Source of the DNA: Lentinus brumalis
Taxonomy: Eukaryota; Basidiomycota; Agaricomycetes; Polyporales; Polyporaceae
Assembly (NCBI GenBank): GCA_001792895.1
Contig: MARA01000003.1
Span: 1,612,001-1,676,000 of the forward strand
DNA length: 64,000 nt
Reading direction: 5' to 3'
Positions 9,044 through 22,109 of this stretch are shown here, in pieces (the stretch's first letter is position 1; each line of letters starts with the position of its first letter). The position numbers were made by a program, and so were the translations under genes. A model generated the notes under the pieces. The model was not told where the DNA came from. It made no database searches and worked only from the letters and a program-made list of their open reading frames with translations.

Positions 9044-12000
9044 ATGCGCCGCAAATACGCGCAACCCGCCCTCCCCACGCTCTACTTCAAGGATGGCATC
9101 CTGTCCGTGCCAGGCTATACCTTTGAAAAGGTGCGTGTCGCTATACTTGTCCCAGTGCGCTTCGGAGGGTTCTGATCATGTCTCTTGTCGCCGTCCAGGC
9201 GGTACCGTGGGAGGACACGGGCAGTATGACACTCCTAGCGGAAGGGACCAACCTCCAGGACGGAACGAGCGTACTGGCCAAGATCGTGCCCGCCCATTCC
9301 AATGCGTCCATGCTGCTCGAGCGCGAGGCCCACATGTGAGTGTCAATGCTTGTCCGGTCGTGGTTGGTCATGGTATGGGGAGCGTGGAGTGGGGAGTGGT
9401 CCTTATTAGATGCAAAGTATAGGCTCGAACCGATCCTATCGCTGCCCATAGCAGCATCGGTTGGTCTTATCTGCGCGGTGGCATTTCCCCACCATCTGCC
9501 TTCACAACCCACCTTTGCGTGAAGCTAGGCCTCATAGCCGCGGGCGTTCAGTATGACATATACCAGAACACCTTGCTAGGGACACCGCCGATCATCGTGT
9601 CTAGTCATTCAGCTCCGGCTGAAGCGGTTGAAGCACTGAAGTCTCTGCTGCTGCGCAGATACCGTCTGGCACTTGCATCTGTGCGACTGGGAGGGAGCAC
9701 TATGACGCGAGAAGACTGTCCTCCCTGACCCTCGCGAATCCAATCTCGCGTTGCGCAGGCTGCGTCAACTACTTCCAGCGCTCGGCATTTACTCTGAGCA
9801 GCCCAATAATCATCCTCTACCAACATGCGCGATCATGCTGATCTCAAATCCCCTCACAGTCTTGAGAAGATGGCGACGGCCCCCGAGTCGTCCAGTACAA
9901 CATTGCGCATGATCGACTTCTTCACGATACCCAAGTCGAACGGCGACTGCGTCGTCCTCCTTCTCTTCCATCCCGGGCTCAACATCCTCGGCCGCTACTT
10001 CCCGCCCACGAAAGTGAACAGCCTTCTGGCCGGCGACATCTCGCGTGCTCGGCCCGCATCCACCCATCGCGATATTTTCATGTCTGGCGTCGAGGAGCCG
10101 TATATGATGGAAGAGATGGAGGCTATCGAGATCATGGACCTGGCGACATTCCTCGAGTTCGCCATCCAGGCAACGCACTGCCTAGAGATGATTCACCGCA
10201 CTGGGCTCATCCATCGAGAGGTGCGCGCGAACGCGTTCCATCTCAATCACCACAGTGGTCTTGTGCGACTGGTCCACTTCGGTAACCGGGCTGTATCGCT
10301 GGAACAGTTTGGTGTCCCGTCAGAGTTCGTTCTGAAGGCGGACGCTTTCGAAGAGGGCAAGAAGCTGAAGGTGAAGGAAGCGCTGTGCTACTTTGCGCCG
10401 GAGCAGACGGGTAGCATGGAGAACCTCGCCGAAGATCATAGGACGGACTTGTACTCGCTGGGGATCATGTTCTGGACGCTCTTGGTAGGTCGGGGGACCA
10501 TGCCTTTTGAGGGCGGCCCCTTGGAGCTCTTGCATGCGGTCGTGCAGAAACGGCCCATGCCTGTGCACGAAGTCCGGCGCGACATCCCTCAGGTGCTCGC
10601 GATGGTTATTGAGAAGCTGCTCAGCAAGTCTCCCGACATGCGATATCAGAGCGCCTATGGGCTGAAGCAAGACCTGCTGGAATGCCAGCGGCGACTGCTG
10701 GCTGCTGTGGCTCTCTCGTCTGACGAACCCGCCGAGCTCATTCCCTACTTCGACATCGCCCAGGAAGATCGATGTATGGAGTTCACCATCCCGAGTCCTC
10801 TGTTCGGCCGTGACAAGGAGCTCGAGACATTGCGGAATATCATTCGGCACACGTCGACGAGCTACTCCCGACAGATTGGGACCTCGCGTGGACCGTTCAT
10901 CGTCAGTTCAAACGGCTCGGGCGGCACCAGCACGGTCGGCACACAAGACGATCCTAGCGATTCGATGTCATCGAAGAGCGAGGCTTCTGGGCAAATGGCA
11001 CAGGCACCAGACTCGCCCGGCTCTAAGGTTTCTTCCATGGACACCACAATGGGCTCCGGCCCTGGCACAGTGATGTCAGGTTCAACGGTGCCGACGAGCG
11101 ATGGACTCCGCAGAGTTGCCTTGGCGCCTTCCCATAGCCGCGCAAGGACGCATGCTGCGATCATCCTTGGACCGCCCGGCGCTGGCAAGAGTTCGCTCAT
11201 CCTGGCACAGCAAGCAAAGTGGAGATGTGCGTAGATTCATCTGTACAGCATCAGAGAGTTGCTCACCTGTGCTTTTGACAGCGCACGGTTTGTGGGGACA
11301 GGCCAAGTTCTCGGAAGTAGAGCCTGGCCCGTTCGCGACGCTGGTAAGTTCCGAAATTGTATATGGGAGTTAACATGAGCTCAACCAATGCTTCCCAGCT
11401 TGCATGTCTGTCCCATGTGCTCCGACAACTCATCGTCTTTCACTCCGATCTCCATCGCTTTGTCACCGACCTGAAGCAACGGCTTGGGCCCCAACTGCAG
11501 AATGTACCGCTGCTATACGAGGGTGCCCCAGAACTCCGGACCATCTTCTCACTTTTCGATCTTGCCATTGAGCCGCCGCAGGAATCATTGGAGACGAACG
11601 AGCTACCCGCACGCTTCCAGTCGCTCGTAGAGAATGTCTTTGCCGTCCTGGCCGAGACTCGACTATTCGCTCTGTTCTTAGACGATCTGCATGAAGCGCC
11701 CGACTCGTCAGTATACGCGCACGTCATCTCTTTGTAATCTTAGCCTGATGAGCCCTACACAGTTCTCTCGAATTGATCAATGCCCTTGTGAATTCGCGGA
11801 CACGATTGGTGCGCAGTTCACCTTTAAGCTTGGTTTTCTCGGCACTGACGTTGTCACAGCTCATCTTCGGTACTGTCCGGTCAGACAGGACGTGAGTGCA
11901 TATGGCATGTTGGTTACTTGCCGATTTTCTCACCTTTTACCATGCAGCGAGAAGCTGGACAAGATTCGTCACACATTCTCGTCCAAATCCACCACATGGC

Positions 12001-15000
12001 TCACACTGGAGCCGCTCAGCTACCCGGCCGTCTCGACGCTCGTTGCGCGCACATTGCATCGTCCCAAGGAGGATGTCGCGCATCTGTCGCGCATCGTCCA
12101 TGGCTCTTCTGAGGGCAATCCCTTCTCGGCAAGGAATATCCTTACCACGCTGTATCGGCAACGATTTGTAAGTTCAGTTCCTTCGTGAAGTGTCGTGATT
12201 GTTCAATCAATGGTGCAGATCTGGTATGACTGGGACAAGAACAATTGGCAGTGAGTTCCTTCAGCGTTCAGTTGTTCATACAACTCACAACTCAAAATCA
12301 CGGTTAACAGGTTTGATATCTCCGCGATCGAGCAGACGTTTTTTGAGAAGAAATTCGCCGCGGCTCCTGGCGACCTAAACTTCCTCGTCACACACCTGCG
12401 CGAGTTGCCAGAGGATGGCCGCAAGTTCGTGATCTGGGCATCGTTCTTTGGCCCAACGTGAGTGTTCGGCGAGTGCTACTATGTTTGAGAGGCTCAATCA
12501 TATCTTTCCATCGCAGCTTCAAGGTAACCGAAGTCGCGCTGCTTATGGATTGGGACGACTCCGGCAGCAGTGACAGCGGGACCGAGGATGAACAAAGGGA
12601 TATGTGGAACGTTTCGAAGGCGTTTAACGATCTCAAGGAGACTGCTTCGTCGACGCGCCGCTCTATCCGCGGATTGCAGACTGCCATTGCGGAGGGTTGG
12701 CTGATTCAGAGGGCTCGTGATATGTGCAGCTTCGCGCACGACAGGTACCGTCAAGCAGCGCAGGCTGAGGCCGAGAGTCAGCCAGAGGAGACCATTGCGA
12801 AGATGGCTTTCCGGGTCGGTCCCTCTCTGAGTGTGACGAGGGATCCTATGACTGATGCTTCCCCGCTACGTTCTCAGATCATCCTCATGATGCTCCACGA
12901 GTCAACACCCGACATATACCGCATCGCAGAGCATGCCAAACGGTGAGAACGCCCGATCAGAGTACCGGTCAGTGTCTCATTGCCGTGCAGCTGCCTCCCT
13001 CTACTGCGGGAACACTCGAAGCGTGATGAGCTTTTGGAAATGTCTATCGACGCGGGAGACTCTGCTCGCGCTCGTGGCGCTCACGAGGTGTGTGTAACTC
13101 GTCATGGGCCTGGAGTCGGGAACATCACGCTAAGCTAACCCCGGTCTGGCAGCTCGCTTTGCAATCCTACATGAATGCTCGGTCGCTGTTGGACGAGAAC
13201 TCATGGAAGACCGACCCGGTCAGGACGTCATCACTATATATCCGACTCGCAGAGTGCGTACTTCGCTTGCCGTTCAAGTTATCTCCGAGCTCACGGCGTC
13301 CTTGCAGGCTGTATACGTGGAAATCGGAGTTCACTCAGTCTGACAACCTCCTGCAAGAGTGTCTGATCCGATGCGAGCATCCTGAGGAGAAGGCCCGATT
13401 ACTTCGTCTGCGTTCACGGAACCACTGGATGCGGGGCAATTACACGGCCGCGTTGAACGACAACACGCTTGGGTTGCACCTCCTCGGTGTTGATGTCAAC
13501 GCTGCCCCCACAAGGCGCGAGGCGGACATTATGTTCGAGCAGGTGAAGAACGAGATTCTCGCTGTCGGGTTCGATGACATCCTCGCTATTCCTCGAGCAC
13601 GCGACAGTCGAACAGACCTGGCCATCGCATTGCTGAATGATGCAGGTGAGTCTGTTACGGCGCCTCTTATCTCGATTTGATGCTGAGCATTACGTCAGGC
13701 ACGAATGCGTATTGGAGCACGGGCGAGGGCTTTGCAGACATCATTGGACTGACGGTACGCATGTGTCGTGTATGTGGCATGGAAGGTTCTCACATATGCT
13801 TGTCCACAGACCATACAGCTTGCGCTACGGTGCGCGAGGATTCCATGTATCATATTCTGCAGGAGACACTGAATAACCTTAACAGGGCTGGAATGTGCCC
13901 CGGAACTGCCCTGGGTTTCTTCTGGGCGCTGGGAGGTAAGCAATGTCATACAGAATTCTGTTCCTGCGCAACATCGCTGACGACGTGGCTGGAATAAATA
14001 GCTGCGGCCGAGCGGCGGGAACTCTTCCGCTTCTCCGCAGACCTTGGCAAGCTAGCCCTTCGAATCGCGGACCAGTACGGGACCAGCTTCGAAAAGTGGT
14101 GTGTGTCGCAGTACTGGGTCCTTGTCCCCTGCTCGCTGCTGATCGTGGCGTTGTAAGTCGTGCACTGCTACTGTTCTCGACCATGGTGTCCGGCTTCGAC
14201 AATGTGCACATCCGTGCCAATGTCCCCCGTTTAGAGGAGGCGATCAAGTACGGACAAAGCGCGGGCGACAGGTGGGGTTGTTTCCCCGTTGACAGCGTAT
14301 GACGTGCTCAGAGTCGCCATGCCAGGATATACACGAGTTTCGCCACCGCCCACCTGATCGTCAACAGGCTTTACATCGGTGACCATCGTAAGCAGTCTTG
14401 CTTTCGTTTACTGGGACGATGCTCAATCTTTTGCAGTCAGCGAGCTGGTCGTCTCCGCCGAGGAGGTACGTGGCAGACATACCCTAACCATCTCCTGAAA
14501 CATGTGGCTGACGTTGGCTCTGCAGGCGCTCTCCGACATCACGCTGTGGGCACCTAGCGGTGACATCTCTATTCTGGCACAAGGTGCGTTACGCCTACAG
14601 TATGGGAATGATCAGCGGTTCATGAGGAGATAGGCACTCTGAACTGCATCCGCGCCTTGGGTGGATACACTCTTGCCCAGTCAGCCGACACGGCATTCGA
14701 CACCGAGACGTTCAAAGAGTCTGAGTACCTCGCACAGCTGGAGTCTCTCAGTCATATCAAAGTCGCGATGAACTGGTACAACGCGTTCAAGGTCGTTGGA
14801 CTATTCTGCCTGGGCTTTGTGACTGAAGCGGCGAACCTCGGCTTCTACGTCTACGAGACCCGGGACAGCAATCCCAAGTAAGCATTTCACTTGAAATCAC
14901 CCCGGGAACAAGTCTCACATGAATGCAGCCACCGACATACCCGCTACGCGCTGTTCTTTCACAGCCTGGCTTTGATTCATTGCATCAGGAAGGGCGGCCT

Positions 15001-18000
15001 GTCTCAGGAAGATCGTGCGAAGTACTTCAAGCAAATCGAGACCAACCAGTCGTATATCCGGAAGTATGTCATCCCGCTCCATCCATGTATTTGTCTCTGA
15101 CAACCTCCTGTTAGGTGGTTATCCCCCAGCCCCGTCAACACGAGCACATGGGTAGCGCTCATTGTAAGTATTCGTATGTTGGGCGCGCCGACCGTCGCTG
15201 AGGACTCTTCTAGGATGCCGAGATGGCGTCTTTGACTAACAATCCGGATGCTTTCAAGCTGTATGACGTCGCTGTTAAGTATGTAGGTTGTCGTTCGACG
15301 GCGGTCGCATGGGTAGCTGACCCTTGGATAGGCTTGCGGTCAACAACGATTGGTTGCTTGAGGGCGGCTGGGGCCTCTACCTGGTGCGTATATTGTGTCT
15401 GAATGGCGGGACATGCACTGATTCCCGGATAGCAAGGAAGTCATTTCGTCAGATGTGGTGTCGAAGGCCTCGGGAGTGAGCTGCAGCGGCGTGGCATCTC
15501 ACGACAAGCTCAGTGGGGCGCCCGCGGTCTTGTGTAGGTCCTTTCATTCTTGTCCTTGTGGTCTGCTCACTGATGTGCTCAGTAGCACTTACCTGTCATC
15601 TCTCTTGGAGACGCGCGCTCAGCCAGTACCGTTCAAGCGACACATCTTCTCCGCTGATGTCGCTGTACAGACTGATAGCGTGGTCATTGCTTCGCAGCCC
15701 TCGCTGCAGGGTCCCTACGAGCGAACCAGCCTAGACTCAAGTGAAGAGGAGCAGATCTCGACGCTTACTGCCGCCGACCTCGCGTCAATACTGAAGTGGA
15801 GCAAGGAGATATCTGGCGACATCAACTTATCCATGGCTTTGCAGCGGTTGACAGAGATCGCCACCGAGATATCGGTCAGTCAGAACACCTGCGTCGTCAT
15901 CGCCCGTGAGGCTGGTGACTACACAGTGGCGACCAGCATGAACCCTCCTGAAGCTTGCAAGGTTCACGAGTAAGTAGTCCATGTCATAATCGCGACTGTG
16001 TCAGTGCTAAGTTAGTTCGTTAGGAATCCCCTGCCGATCCGTTCCATATCTGACCCTCTGCGCCGGACGATCATCCAGCACGGTATGTCTTCTGCCATGA
16101 CTATCTCCCTACACATTTTCATACAGGCGACACAGCGCTGAACACCAAGGAGCGTGTCTATTACGAAGACATCGCTTCCGATCCTCGTTTCGCATCGGAA
16201 GCCCAGCAGAGTCCTCATCGTTCAGTGATCTGCATTCCTATCTTTAGCAACCGCGGGCAGACGTTCGGGGCGGTCTACTTGGCGTCCAAATACGCCTTCT
16301 CTCCGAACATTGTGACCATGCTAACGCTACTGTGTCAACAAGCGAGCATCGGAATCTCGAATGCGCTCTTGTTCCGCTCGGTCCAGGCTGGCACCAAGGA
16401 GAACTTGAAGATGATTTCTGCTCAGCGGGATGCCTTGGAGGCCGCTAGGAAGAGTCGTGAGGATGCTCTTAAGGCTACGAAGGTGCGCAACATGTTCACA
16501 CCCCGCGAAGATTCAACTGACAACATAAGTTATGCACAGATCAAGAGTAACTTCTTGGCTTCTATGAGTCACGAGTTGCGCACGCCGTTCAGGTAAGGAT
16601 TGAGGCGATAATGAAGCTACATGTCTTGACACGTCGCCAGTTCGTTCTACGGCCTGTTGGACCTCCTGAGCGGGACTGAGCTCAACACTGGCCAACGAGA
16701 GATCGGTGGGATTTTCCGTTGCGGCCCATTGGCACTTACTCACATTTTCATTAGTGCAAACCGCCAAGCAGTCATGCGAACTGTTGCTGAAGGTACATAC
16801 ACCGCTCCCCAAAACGCGGCCGTCGACCGTATTCTGATATGCTGTTGGTGTAGATCATCGACTCCATCTTGGACTATAGCAAGCTTGAAGCTGATGGTAA
16901 GAGAGCCGAAGCCACATGGAAGGATTGACCGTTTCTGACCTATCTACGTAGCGGTCAAACTTGAGTACTCCGGCTTCTCTGTAGAAAACTTGCTTGCGGT
17001 ATGTGTATACTCCTCGTCAGATATCGCTGCTGTTATCTGACGTCAAAGCTCTCCAGGACTGCATGGAGCTTCTGCTCCCCATGGCGGCGAAGAAGCTCGA
17101 CCTATCGTTCAACATCGAGCCCAGCGTCCCTCCTTGTATGTTGTTCTTTTCAGTGTGATGATTTGGCCGCTGACCACGCGCTGGCTCTGTAGGGGTCAAG
17201 GCAGATTATGCCCGTATCCGCCAAGTCCTCATGAACCTCATCGGAAATGCTGTCAAATTCACGGCGAATGGTTCTGTCCGTGTGAATTGTGCTGTAGACT
17301 GGACTGCCCCCAAGTCTGCCACGGATGTTTCCTTGAAGTTTTCGATACAGTAAGAAGTACGCTATACCATCCAAGATTGCTTCTGACAAAGAGCCCAGGG
17401 ACACTGGTATTGGCCTAGGTGCAAGCGACGTCGATCAACTGTTCGTTCCTTTCCAGCAGGCCGACAACTCTTCTACCCGGCGCTTCGGCGGAACTGGCTT
17501 GGGTTTGTCTATCTCCAGGCAGCTTGTCAAGTTGATGGGTGGTGTCATCGGAGTGCAGTCAGAGCTTGGCGTTGGTTCTACGTTCTGGTTCACGATCCCG
17601 GTCAAGATCTTCGAGTCTGAGGAGTCGCAACAGGTGGGCGGGTCTACTGACATGTCAAGCTTGGGATTAATATTATACCACAGATGCAGGCAGAAGTGGA
17701 GAAGCTCAAGTCCCACCTCGTGCAACCGCGGCCACTACGGTTACTTGTCAGTTCTGGATCCCCCGCGACACTGGCTATGCTAGGCACGATGCTCAGCGGT
17801 TTCGAGGTCATTCCTGTGTCGTCGGTCAACGAAGCAGAAGACCTTCTGCGCAACGCGGACTTCGTCTCTCAGCCGCTGGATTTTGTTCTACTTGACGACC
17901 AGTCAGAGACTCGTGCAGACGACTTCTCGCGAAGTCTCAGGTCATTGCCATACCATTCGCTGAAGGACACGAAGGTCATCCACCTCTTCACTCCAACCAC

Positions 18001-18844
18001 CGACAACTTGGCGGGCGCTCCCATGCTAAGGAATGACAAGGAGAGTCCTCAAGGCATCGTCCGGATGACAAAGCCTCCTCGACAGATGAAGTTGCTGCAA
18101 ATGCTAGCGAGCCTGAAGAATATTTTGGATCAGGTAACAACGAAGCCGATGATCAGCGCTTCCGAGCTGCGGGAGGAGGAGGCGCTGGCGCAACGTACGC
18201 TGTTCGGGAACGTCCTTGTCGCGGAAGACAATCCGGTTGCGCAAAAGCTCTTAGTCAAGCAGCTTGAACGATACAATCTGAACGTGATTGCGACATCCAA
18301 TGGTGAGGAGGCGCTTGCAGGTACGTACATGCATTCACTTCTGTTCATCGTTCCTGCTCACATAAGTAACAAAGAATGGGAGCGGCGCGAGCCGGGATAC
18401 TTCAGCGTCGCCTTATTCGATCACCGTGCGTTCAATTCGAATTGAGATTTCAAAGCTCGTACTGACATCTCCACAAAGATATGCCTATCTGCGATGGTGT
18501 TGAAGCATGCAAACGACTACGAGTACTCGAAGGCAAACGGAAGGTACCCGTTCTGCTGCCCAGTAAGTCCTCTTCGTAGTTTATTCCACTGCACCGTTGA
18601 TTGATGATACATATTCAGTCGTTGCTCTCAGTGCGGACTGCCAAGAGTCTACGAAGCAGCTATGTCTAAGTTCTGGCATGAACGGCTTCTTAAGCAAACC
18701 GCTGAAGAGGAGTATGTAATCTATAACGGCCTTTGCGAATATTGTCACTGACCTAGATGTACAGACGATTTGCTGACGCTACTCGGGATGTTCGGACCAT
18801 CAATACCTATCCAACGCGCAGAACCACCTCCTACGCCTCCATAA
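9044..18844 (+). CDS. Giant hybrid histidine kinase (group X type: pseudokinase, P-loop ATPase, GAF, HisKA, HATPase, REC)
   Basis: Forty-five exons close in frame to about 2,310 residues from the ATG at 9044 (an upstream start is possible). Order by approximate residue: protein-kinase-like domain 30-360; AAA-type P-loop GPPGAGKS near 511 with Walker B LFLDDLH near 645; a long helical TPR-like region about 900-1480; GAF domain about 1555-1750; H-box [10 protein letters not shown] near 1766; N-box [10 protein letters not shown]1 DTGIGL; G2 GGTGLGLSI; a degenerate receiver about 2010-2130; a full receiver about 2170-2300 with acidic pair in VAEDN, phospho-acceptor Asp in LFDHHMP and Lys in LSKPL. 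This matches fungal group X kinases (S. pombe Mak2/Mak3, Candida Chk1), which relay phosphate through a histidine phosphotransfer protein in stress and cell-cycle signalling. The kinase-like domain has HRE instead of HRD and HFG instead of DFG, so it is probably inactive. The family and domain order are clear; the input signal is unknown. Confidence 0.93.
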
Positions 18845-19220
18845 CAACCAGCTTCTTGTTTTGCCCGGACCCATTCGCTGTCTGTCGCATTGCTCTTCGT
18901 CTCATTTGTACTCTACATCATCATCAACTACAGTATCCATATGTAAAAGTGCCGCCTCCCATACGTACATGTACCTGTTGTCCCCAATACCAGTAGTTGG
19001 TTCTGCATATGTAGCACATGCTCTCTCTTGTTTTTACCGCTCAGACACGGACTTCTCTTGTGTTAGTTAGATTCCGGCGAGTGAATAAAATACACGCCTC
19101 ACCAGGCCTCATCCATTCCATATCCACTTCCAAGTTCGTTTCGTTCGCATAATTTGGAGTAGGGATTTGGACTCTGTATTACGCTGCTAATACTGCTCAC
19201 CCAGCGCTGCCACACCTATT
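18845..19220. other. Convergent intergenic, hybrid kinase/MFS
   Basis: 376 bp between two stop codons, so mainly two 3' UTRs. An AATAAA at 19084-19089 is a possible polyadenylation signal for the kinase gene. It is followed at once by the left copy of a 21-bp direct repeat. Confidence 0.45.
19091..19111 (+). repeat. 21-bp direct repeat, left copy
   Basis: Perfect match in the same orientation to 22004-22024 (the unit begins TACACGCCTCACCAG). The two copies bracket the MFS transporter gene. Confidence 0.75.
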
Positions 19221-21565
19221 TCATGCAGCTACATCATGGGTCTGGTTTTGGTCGTGTTCATTCACAAATCTGCGACCGCGTAGCCAATATGATACCGCCC
19301 GCTTCAGCACCGGCCGCTCCCCGAAGAAGCATACCACGATGACGATGCCGACGAGTATCATGCCCAGGTCGAACAGAGATATGGCCATCCATCCCCGTCC
19401 GACGTGGTCGTACAACTAAAGGATGGTATCAGCGAGGAGCCCGACCTTCGATACCCGCGGGATGGGTGCATACCTGGCCGCCGATGACTGGTCCGACTGG
19501 CGGTTGAGACGTAAAGTGAGTCGCCTCGGGCGGGTCAACGTGAAACCTTGCACTCACCTGCGGAACCAATCCCATAGGCTACGTTGAAAGCGCCGTACGA
19601 ATGTCCGTCTGCAATGGGGGATGCTGTAAGATCCCGCCTCGCAGCTCCCGAAAACCGCGGAATGGATACGTACAGCCGACGCCGTCTAGGCTTCGCGTGA
19701 CCGCGGCAAGCTCTGCTGTGACCGGGGAAATCAAGGCCGAGGAGAAGAAGTCTGAGGCGGGAGAGGGAATGAGTCATTCGCAAGAGGGCCGCGCCGGAAT
19801 TCGTGAGCCGATGGACTTACTGAGGAAGGCGAACATGACGAGAAAGTAAACGAGCGGACCCTTGATGAAGATCAGGATATAGAACGGGACGGTGCAAATG
19901 GCGCAGACGAGCGTGCTCGCCACCGTCCCTCCTCGGTCGGCGTACCATCCGCTGAGCGGAGCAGCTACGGGATATATGTGCGTAAGTAAGCGGCAATCGG
20001 ACAGCGCGAAGAGGGATCGCACAGAAGAACGATGGGATGACCGCGGCAAGGTACACGAGACCGACTTTGGAAACATCCAGACCGTACGTGGACTGTAGGT
20101 AAAGAGGCAGTGCGGGCTCTTGACTGGTGACGATGAGGCTGCATGCTCTGATTTCAGCACAACATCCCTAAACTCGATAGACAGAGACAGACCCGAAGAT
20201 GAAGGTCAGAAAGACCGGACCCATTGCTCTCGGCGACTTCAGGAGAGTCACCAGCAAGCCCACGATCGACAACGGCTGCTGCTGCGCTTCATTTGCTGCA
20301 GGCGGCCGAGCAGGCTCCCCTGCTGTTCCGTTTTCTTCGTCTATTGGCCGGGTCGTTGCGCCGTTACAGGGCTCTTCATCGCGCTTCTCTGCATCCATGG
20401 CAGTAGCCCCGTACGCTCGCTCCCGAGAACTGTTCCCGACAAGGCCAGTTAGAGATGCGTCCCAGCGGATTGCGTCCTTGCGCTCGATGATGAGCAGTCG
20501 ACCGATGAACTCCAGTGCGGTGACGATGACTCCAAAAATGAACGGTCCGCGAAAACCGAAACGATCATCGAGAGCTCCGGCCACAGGCGGTCCCACGAGG
20601 AATCTGTACGGCACTCAGCAAGTCGATGTCGCTAATACCGGTAGATGCTACACACCCAAGGGTCATCCCCATCATGACGAATCCGAGCTGTTCTGTGAAG
20701 TCGTGAGAGAATGGGTTGCCATCTGTTCGTCTTGGGAGACTCACTGCCTATAATTGTTTCTGGAACAGTGTCGCAACTGCTACGATGTCAAAAGACATAT
20801 TACCTGAAATCGATTAAAGGTAGCTTACACCAAGGCCAGACCGACGACCCAGATAACGGATGCGCTGATTCCTTGGAAGATACGGGCGACGACCATGACG
20901 GCGAATGTCGGGGCCTCCATGAGCAGAACTTGTGACCCTATCAACGCGAACTGCCCGCAAAGTAGGGGTACTTTGCGGTTCTTGTACTTTTCGGAGAGAT
21001 ATGCTATGGGAGGGGTCGCTGTGGGCAGAGAATAAGTAAGCGTCTATGCGCTGGCTATGGACGGACTTACATACGACAAGGGCCGCAGACTGGGATCAAC
21101 AGAGTCATCAGACGCGACCACGAGACGCTGTGCTACGATCTTTACACCTACATAGGCAAATAGCAGCCACCCGACCAGGCCGGACACGCCTTCGTAGCCC
21201 AAGTTTTGGAGCCGAAATGGGACAATCGGGACAATCATAGAGTAGACGAGAATGTCAGTCGTGACGCCTGCAGCATGTTCAGTAATAATTTGCTTGACTT
21301 GCATGAACCTCTTCACCTAGGCCGACAGCTTCAAGTTATAGATGCGGGTGGGCGGAGAAGTCAGCAATGAGCCCCTTAGTATGACCGAACCGGGAGCACC
21401 TAGCGTGATGAACCAGATGGAACTCCTCCATACTAGGCCCCATGGCGGACGGTAAACCTCTGCCTTGGGGCTGCCGTCCTTCTGCTCTGTCTGTTGAGCG
21501 GGCGGATATGTCGCAGAGAGCTTGGAGTCCCTGGACGATTGTCGCGAGACTCCTTCCTCAGTCAT
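19221..21565 (-). CDS. MFS transporter, DHA1/vesicular-amine-transporter-like
   Basis: Thirteen exons (complement): 19221-19415, 19474-19496, 19558-19623, 19674-19751, 19821-19964, 20023-20123, 20193-20603, 20656-20692, 20745-20776, 20829-21018, 21071-21089, 21146-21267, 21400-21565. They close to 527 residues. A hydrophilic N-terminus is followed by TTDILVYSMIVPIVPF (helix 1), the loop motif STPPIAYLSEKYKNRK, ARIFQGISASVIWVV, CDTVPE, LGFVMMGMTLG and GPPVAGALDDRFGFRGPF. A long hydrophilic central loop contains acidic and QQQ stretches. The second half has EPALPLYLQSTYGLD, the second loop motif GWYADRGG, AFNVAYGIGSAVGPVIGG and a basic tail. This layout fits fungal DHA1 proton antiporters of the SLC18-like branch; the substrate cannot be read from sequence. 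The frame is intact. The gene is bracketed by a 21-bp direct repeat. Confidence 0.87.
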
Positions 21566-22109
21566 CACCGGTCACCGGAGGGTTTTTTTGGGCTGCAGAT
21601 GATTATGAGGACGCCACAACAGGACCTACACCGTGAAACTGTCGGTCGCGAGAGCAAGGACACAACTTGGAACCAACCGGCGTGAACTGACCGCTACATA
21701 TATGCACGCTGACAAAATCACGCTCACGGCCGAGGTGGCTGTGTCCGTTCGTCGAACCACTTTGAAATTACGATTCCGGGATTGGGAAATCCCGCCCGCG
21801 GCCGCCGACATGCGGCCTACTGAACAGTTTGAGGGAAATATCACAAAACTACATACGACTCTCTCGTTGGTGGGAGCTGAGCCTTTCTCAGTAAGTGTAT
21901 TTGTTTGATGTGATCATAGCCTCACAGAAGTCTCCAATTAATGTGACATTCGTCCGTAGGTCTCCCTTTGCCGCACGCCCGGCCCTAAGTTGGTGGAAAT
22001 ACTTACACGCCTCACCAGGCCTCAATCATACGATAGCTACTCCCCGAGGTGCGTTGCTATGCACAACACTCGCGACGCTTTGGTCCAGTACTTCAGTATT
22101 GTGCACAGC
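21566..22109. other. Upstream region of the MFS gene, no gene recognised
   Basis: Holds the MFS promoter and the right copy of the 21-bp direct repeat. A 91-codon frame at 21633-21908 has no family resemblance. Confidence 0.4.
22004..22024 (+). repeat. 21-bp direct repeat, right copy
   Basis: Identical to 19091-19111 and in the same orientation, 2.9 kb away, upstream of the MFS gene and just before the APH pseudogene. Confidence 0.75.
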
